From: Planctomycetota bacterium
Lineage (GTDB): Bacteria; Planctomycetota; Phycisphaerae; Tepidisphaerales; Tepidisphaeraceae
Assembly (NCBI GenBank): GCA_023417885.1
Contig: JAEZED010000131.1
Location: forward strand, 1-8,657
Direction of reading: 5' to 3'
Length of the DNA stretch: 8,657 nt
Each line of letters starts with the position of its first letter. Position 1 is the first letter of the stretch. Below the pieces are notes generated by a model. The model did no database searches, was not told the DNA's origin, and saw nothing but the letters and a program-made list of their open reading frames with translations. Of this stretch, positions 5,849 to 8,657 are shown one piece after another. The position numbers and the translations under genes are program-made.

Positions 5849-5901
5849 GCAGCGGCGGGTCGCCGCTGCTACAAGCGCGGACGCGGCCCCTCGCGCCGCG
5901 T
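5849..5901. repeat. Two-hairpin REP-like element
   Basis: GCAGCGGCG (5849-5857) pairs perfectly with CGCCGCTGC (5861-5869) around GGT. After TACAAGCGCGG, ACGCGGC (5881-5887) pairs with GCCGCGT (5895-5901) around a 7-base loop. Bases 5866-5885 occur again, inverted and identical, at 8638-8657. The twin-hairpin layout and a second inverted copy point to a dispersed palindromic repeat. It lies directly after the membrane protein gene and may also act in transcript ending. Confidence 0.6.
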
Positions 5902-5961
5902 ACAACTCAGGCACGATCGCGAGCCTCACGTTCAATGATCTCGATCAATTGGGGAGCAGCC

Positions 5962-6273
5962 ATGATCCGGGTACCAATAACCCTGATGCCGATGTTATTC
6001 TTCGGACTCGGTTGTGGTGATGCTGGCTTTACTTCTCTACCTGGTGAACCACAGCAGACTCCGATGCCAGTATCCCGAATAGACGATGCGTCGACACGTG
6101 CTCTGGCGGCGATGCGGGCCGCGTCGCCCGTCGCGGACCCCCTGCTGCCGCTGGCGGGCCGGCATGGGCTGTCGCCCAGGCACGATCACGTCATTAATTT
6201 TACTCTCGAAAGCACGGGTGGCGGCGTCGGTTTAAAGCCGGCTGGGAATCAACTAATCTGGAGCAACTGGTAA
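5962..6273 (+). CDS. 103-residue probable lipoprotein
   Basis: An unrecognised product. The ATG at 5962 has GGGGAG 5 bases upstream and gives a signal sequence (IRVPITLMPMLFFGLGC). The lipobox G-L-G-C is atypical because Leu is at -2, so lipidation at Cys18 is likely but not certain. An in-frame ATG at 5935 has no ribosome site and would add a poor N-terminal extension. The mature part is low-complexity and Pro/Ala-rich (TSLPGEPQQTPMPV, ALAAMRAASPVADP), then turns beta-like at the end (HVINFTLESTGGGVGLKP). It ends 13 bases before the third paralogue-family gene, whose ribosome site overlaps this gene's stop codon, so the two are probably co-translated. An imperfect inverted repeat (5933-5951) ends at the ribosome site. 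Confidence 0.65.
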   Translation: MIRVPITLMPMLFFGLGCGDAGFTSLPGEPQQTPMPVSRIDDASTRALAAMRAASPVADPLLPLAGRHGLSPRHDHVINFTLESTGGGVGLKPAGNQLIWSNW

Positions 6274-6286
6274 GGAGGCATCACCA

Positions 6287-6925
6287 ATGGCATGTCCGCT
6301 CCTGCTGCGTTTAGATTTCTCCTGCCTTTCGATCATGGTTCTACTCAGCCTCATGACCTCCGGCGATCCAGCGCCCGGGAGAGAGCTGTTCCGAAGCGAG
6401 GTGCGCGAGGGCGTATCGCTCGTGATCTCGCAGGAGACGATGGTTCCCGCCGAGGCGTTGAAGATTTCGGCGGTGCAACCAGCGGATGATGAAGCCGGCG
6501 GGATTCGGACGACCGGATACTTTACCCTGGGCGCGGACCTGGTCACTGAATCAGGCACCTTGCGCATCTGGTCGCGGGTTCAGCCGGTGGAGTACGATGG
6601 CCAGTGGGAAAGCTACGAAGTGCTCGATGTGCTTGAATTGCCCGAGGGGCGGCTCATTGTGGTTATTGTCGGAGGATTCAGCGCTGTCGAGGTCATCGAT
6701 ATCCCGGTGATCCGCCCGCCGAGGCGTACGGTACTACAGGGCCACGATTGGAGCCAGGTTGCCGCCGCAGCTTTGCTTAAACCTGGGCGCGTGAGCGCGA
6801 AACTCAACTACGATGAAGGCCCGGGCATCGTGGGTCTGGTCGTGACCGATCACATTGGGTCGCCGGCCGTGAGCACGCGTTTCGAGCAGAAGCAGGACGA
6901 GTGGGAGTTCTCGCGGATCGAGTGA
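6287..6925 (+). CDS. Exported protein, paralogue family member 3
   Basis: 212 residues starting at an ATG with AAGGAGG 8 bases upstream. The signal peptide covers about residues 5-30 (LLLRLDF, then CLSIMVLLSLMTSG). It is the most diverged of the three related exported proteins. ELF (33-35), LRIWSRVQ (92-99), YEVLD (110-114), a Val/Ile-rich strand pair (122-140), TVL followed by W155, and VSAKLNYDEG (169-178) fall in the order seen in the proteins from 3035 and 4840, with the same length. The function is unknown. Its last 26 codons are duplicated downstream at 7779-7859 at about 85% nucleotide identity. The gene converges on a membrane protein gene of the minus strand, a fragment of which (6932-6970) survives just past its stop. 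Confidence 0.8.
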   Translation: MACPLLLRLDFSCLSIMVLLSLMTSGDPAPGRELFRSEVREGVSLVISQETMVPAEALKISAVQPADDEAGGIRTTGYFTLGADLVTESGTLRIWSRVQPVEYDGQWESYEVLDVLELPEGRLIVVIVGGFSAVEVIDIPVIRPPRRTVLQGHDWSQVAAAALLKPGRVSAKLNYDEGPGIVGLVVTDHIGSPAVSTRFEQKQDEWEFSRIE

Positions 6926-6970
6926 TGCGCTTCAGACGCCCGCGCGCCGGCCGCGGTCGATGAGCAGGCC
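6845..6970 (+). repeat. 126-bp direct repeat, copy 1
   Basis: It aligns without gaps to 7779-7904 with 12 mismatches, all in the first 62 bases; the last 64 bases are identical. It comprises the final codons of the exported protein gene ending at 6925 plus the final 12 codons and stop (minus strand) of the membrane protein gene. The two copies bracket the lipoprotein gene at 7005-7775. Confidence 0.95.
6932..6970 (-). pseudogene. Tail fragment of the neighbouring membrane protein gene
   Basis: On the minus strand this reads GLLIDRGRRAGV followed by a stop, base for base the 3' end of the intact gene at 7866-8315. Homology stops at 6971, so only 12 codons were duplicated. Confidence 0.75.
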
Positions 6971-7004
6971 AAACCCCGGTGGACTATTGAGTGACGAGGT
7001 CGCT

Positions 7005-7775
7005 ATGCGATGTTCACGCCGACTTGTACTCTCCTCTGCACTGATCCTTCTCGCGTTGACCTGCTCATGCACATCGCGTGACCGCGTCGGCACCAGTACG
7101 CGAGGAGGCATCAATGATGGATCGTCTCCACCTGCCGCAATCGAGAGCCCGACAGGAATACGTATTCTTACGCCAACCTTCTGGTCGCCCTCGATCAATG
7201 CCGACGGCAGCGCAGTCACGGGGTTCACGTCGAACGGCGCACTTGCGCCGCCTAGTACTTTCTCGCTCCATGATGTTGTCCGAGCACTTCGGCCGTCGCT
7301 CAAGCGGAACCGCTCTGGTGATGGTGAGTATGTGGTGCAGTTGATTCAGGATGGCGAATTGGCCAACTACTACACGGTAGATGATGTAACGGTGCGAGCG
7401 TTGTTTGAGAAGACGCGTTCGGTTCTGGCAGAATGGGAACGAAGTGAGTGGCTCATCAATCCGCCTACACTTGTCGCGATTCGCCTGTCGCGCGACGGGC
7501 GTTCGGTCACGATCATGCCCGATGGGTCAGCGCATTTTAGACAACCATCAGCTACATCCAATGGGAAAATGGTTCCACCGAAGATAATCCCCTCCGCAAC
7601 TTACGAGCTTCACCAGTTGGCTCGCCACATCAGGCCATTCCTTAAAAGAGGCCCACCAACAGCCGAGCGGCCGTATTCTGTCCATATTTTCAGCGGCGGT
7701 GACCGCTACATCCCTTTTTGCACAAATGAGGCCGAGGTGATCGAAGCGCTCTTCGCGACAGCTCAGGCTCCATAG
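7005..7775 (+). CDS. Lipoprotein with two tandem copies of an unrecognised ~70-residue domain
   Basis: 256 residues from the ATG at 7005 (GAGGT 4 bases upstream); the in-frame ATG at 6960 lies inside duplicated debris and would bury the signal. The N-terminus RCSRRLVLSSALILLALTCSC carries lipobox candidates at Cys20 and Cys22. After a Ser/Gly/Pro-rich linker (23-65) come two related units, roughly 67-134 and 173-250: DGSA, TSNG, a V/A-P-P stretch, then T[FY]xLHxxxRxxRPxLKR (RPSLKR 96-101, RPFLKR 210-215), a short beta stretch with an acidic/Gly turn, and a Val- and acid-containing helix ending in ALF. The RPxLKR and LH residues are the most constant and could form a binding surface. No family is recognised. 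Three hand-counted 60-base lines are 50-55% GC, against about 68-72% in the flanking minus-strand genes, and direct repeats flank the gene, so it is probably an acquired or captured gene. Confidence 0.85.
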   Translation: MRCSRRLVLSSALILLALTCSCTSRDRVGTSTRGGINDGSSPPAAIESPTGIRILTPTFWSPSINADGSAVTGFTSNGALAPPSTFSLHDVVRALRPSLKRNRSGDGEYVVQLIQDGELANYYTVDDVTVRALFEKTRSVLAEWERSEWLINPPTLVAIRLSRDGRSVTIMPDGSAHFRQPSATSNGKMVPPKIIPSATYELHQLARHIRPFLKRGPPTAERPYSVHIFSGGDRYIPFCTNEAEVIEALFATAQAP

Positions 7776-7778
7776 TGA

Positions 7779-7859
7779 ACCGATCACATCGGGTCGCCAA
7801 CGGTGAGCACGCACTTTGAACAGAAGCCGGATGAATGGGCGTTCTCGCGGATCGAGTGA
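7779..7859 (+). pseudogene. C-terminal relic of a fourth paralogue-family gene
   Basis: Reads TDHIGSPTVSTHFEQKPDEW, then AFSRIE and a stop, matching the last 26 codons of the gene ending at 6925. Ten codons differ; six of those changes are synonymous, which suggests it diverged as part of a working gene before losing its 5' part. It is in frame with the lipoprotein upstream, separated only by TAG and TGA. Confidence 0.8.
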
Positions 7860-7904
7860 TGCGCTTCAGACGCCCGCGCGCCGGCCGCGGTCGATGAGCA
7901 GGCC
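7779..7904 (+). repeat. 126-bp direct repeat, copy 2
   Basis: Partner of 6845-6970 (114 of 126 bases identical). This copy is continuous with the intact minus-strand membrane gene, so its right half is the original position and copy 1 carries the transplanted tail. Confidence 0.95.
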
Positions 7905-8315
7905 GCCGACGATGGCGCCGACGGCGCCGATGAGCGGGTTGAGCAGTGCCACCATCGGGGGCGTGCGGGCTTCGGCCATGGCATCGAGGTTCCCGACCTC
8001 CGCGGTGCGCGCCTCGGGCGGGTCGGCCGTGAAGGCGGGGATGGCTGTCAGGATCCCCAGCACCAGCACGAGCCCGGCCAGCACGTAGACCGGGGTCATC
8101 GACAGGGCGATCAGCCGGCAGACTATCCCGCCGGCGAGGGCGGCGAAGGTGCCGAGGAGAATGCTGATCACGATCCAGAACCAGGAGACCTCGTAGCTCC
8201 CCTCGCGGAAGGCGCGATCGACCCCCATGGAGAGGTACGCCACCGAGAAGGTGACGAAAATGATCACGAACATCACGAGATAGCCGGCGATGACGGCGAG
8301 GATCGAGCGGAGCAT
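7866..8315 (-). CDS. Integral membrane protein of about 149 residues, function unknown
   Basis: Four hydrophobic segments are visible: about 5-28 (ILAVIAGYLVMFVIIFVTFSVAYL), 44-64 (WFWIVISILLGTFAALAGGIV), 74-94 (PVYVLAGLVLVLGILTAIPAF) and 122-141 (ALLNPLIGAVGAIVGGLLID). A short polar loop (ADPPEARTAEVGNLDAMAEA) precedes the last helix, and a basic tail (RGRRAGV) should be cytoplasmic. No channel, transporter or enzyme signature is recognised. GGAAGGAA lies about 10 bases upstream of the ATG. The gene stands alone on this strand and converges on the accessory island; its last 12 codons are duplicated at 6932-6970. High GC and normal coding bias suggest it belongs to the host backbone. Confidence 0.85.
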   Translation of the reverse strand: MLRSILAVIAGYLVMFVIIFVTFSVAYLSMGVDRAFREGSYEVSWFWIVISILLGTFAALAGGIVCRLIALSMTPVYVLAGLVLVLGILTAIPAFTADPPEARTAEVGNLDAMAEARTPPMVALLNPLIGAVGAIVGGLLIDRGRRAGV

Positions 8316-8500
8316 GTGGGGCGTGTTCCTTCCGTTTTTCAGGCCACCCGCCCCATTCTACCAGCCGCCCCGCCGCCGCACGCACCGGCGCGCCCCCGCC
8401 GGCAGGAGAGGCGGATGGACCGATAGAACCGCCCCTTAGAGACCTGAATCGGCCGACGGTTCCCTTGAATCCCTTGCGCAAGCCGGCCGCTCGGGAGTCG

Positions 8501-8533
8501 CTTCAGCGCTGATGGGGCGCCTTCAGCGCTGAA
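8501..8533. promoter_or_regulatory. Pair of identical palindromes, candidate tandem operator
   Basis: CTTCAGCGCTGA occurs at 8501-8512 and again at 8521-8532. Each holds the perfect palindrome TCAGCGCTGA, extended to TTCAGCGCTGAA in the second. Centres are 20 bp apart, about two helical turns, so two dimers would sit on the same face of the DNA. No known regulator is recognised. Confidence 0.45.
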
Positions 8534-8637
8534 ATGCAGGGAAGATCAGGAAAGGTCCGGTAGTTCTCCCGACACCCCCGCCGCCGGCACGCGCCTTTCG
8601 CGGGACGCCGGTGATAACGCATCGTGGCTGAGTCATG

Positions 8638-8657
8638 CGCGTCCGCGCTTGTAGCAG
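8638..8657 (-). repeat. Inverted copy of the dispersed repeat (cut by window edge)
   Basis: The last 20 bases are the exact reverse complement of 5866-5885 (CTGCTACAAGCGCGGACGCG). The match runs off the window, so its true length is unknown and it probably continues into the first hairpin of that element. Confidence 0.7.

Larger units (their letters stand above)
8316..8657. other. Gene-free stretch at the right edge
   Basis: No convincing reading frame exists on either strand here. The stretch holds the leader of the minus-strand membrane gene (about 8316-8345), a GC-rich tract to about 8420, the palindrome pair at 8501-8533, a weak stem CCGGC/GCCGG (8584-8588 with 8607-8611) and the start of an inverted dispersed repeat at 8638. 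It is probably the upstream region of a gene beyond the window. Confidence 0.5.

Noticed and set aside
6845..7904. Insertion sequence or transposon between the direct repeats
   Set aside because: No transposase or terminal inverted repeats are present, and the repeats are tails of neighbouring genes, far longer than target-site duplications.
7690..8481. Minus-strand frame of 263 codons
   Set aside because: It overlaps the membrane protein gene in another frame and has Arg/His/Pro-rich composition; the 149-residue frame has clean membrane helices and a ribosome site.
1..8657. CRISPR array, tRNA or rRNA genes
   Set aside because: No regularly spaced repeats and no cloverleaf or rRNA signature were found on either strand by eye.

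Overview
The window looks like a GC-rich chromosome segment, most likely from a planctomycete-type bacterium (possibly Phycisphaerae). The grounds are the dense set of short secreted proteins with no close everyday name, a short membrane protein opening with an LDYASPRR-type motif, a GspG-tail protein outside any secretion operon, and a GH123/DUF4091-type secreted protein. This is inference from gene style; there is no rRNA or other taxonomic marker.

Layout. Bases 1-746 (minus) hold the N-terminal part of a secreted DUF4091/GH123-like protein that runs off the left edge. Bases 747-963 hold two perfect palindromes and a hairpin-rich repeat. Bases 964-2133 (minus) encode a PLP-dependent cystathionine gamma-synthase/lyase, the only clear metabolic enzyme. 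From 2132 to 7775 the plus strand carries a compact accessory island of at least nine small genes, almost all exported: a transglutaminase-like protein that seems to have lost its cysteine segment; three diverged paralogues of a 212-216 residue exported family (3035, 4840, 6287); a 49-residue lipoprotein too short for normal gene finders; a 97-residue exported protein; a GspG-tail protein whose reading frame breaks at a T7 run; a small membrane protein; a 103-residue probable lipoprotein; and a 256-residue lipoprotein built from two copies of one domain. Bases 7866-8315 (minus) encode a four-helix membrane protein. Bases 8316-8657 have no gene but hold a pair of identical palindromes and an inverted copy of a repeat seen at 5866-5885.

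How it fits together. Gene spacing (mostly 2-23 bases) and good ribosome sites suggest two to four short transcription units in the island. Each member of the paralogue trio sits 9-13 bases after the stop of a different exported protein or protein fragment, which suggests modules duplicated and then reshuffled. The last lipoprotein gene is bracketed by 126-base direct repeats holding the tail of the third paralogue and the tail of the convergent membrane gene. It is therefore flanked by debris of both neighbours, evidence of duplication and gene capture at this spot. No biochemical role can be assigned to the island. The best-supported statements are that its products are exported, that they are paralogous, and that the locus is rearranging.
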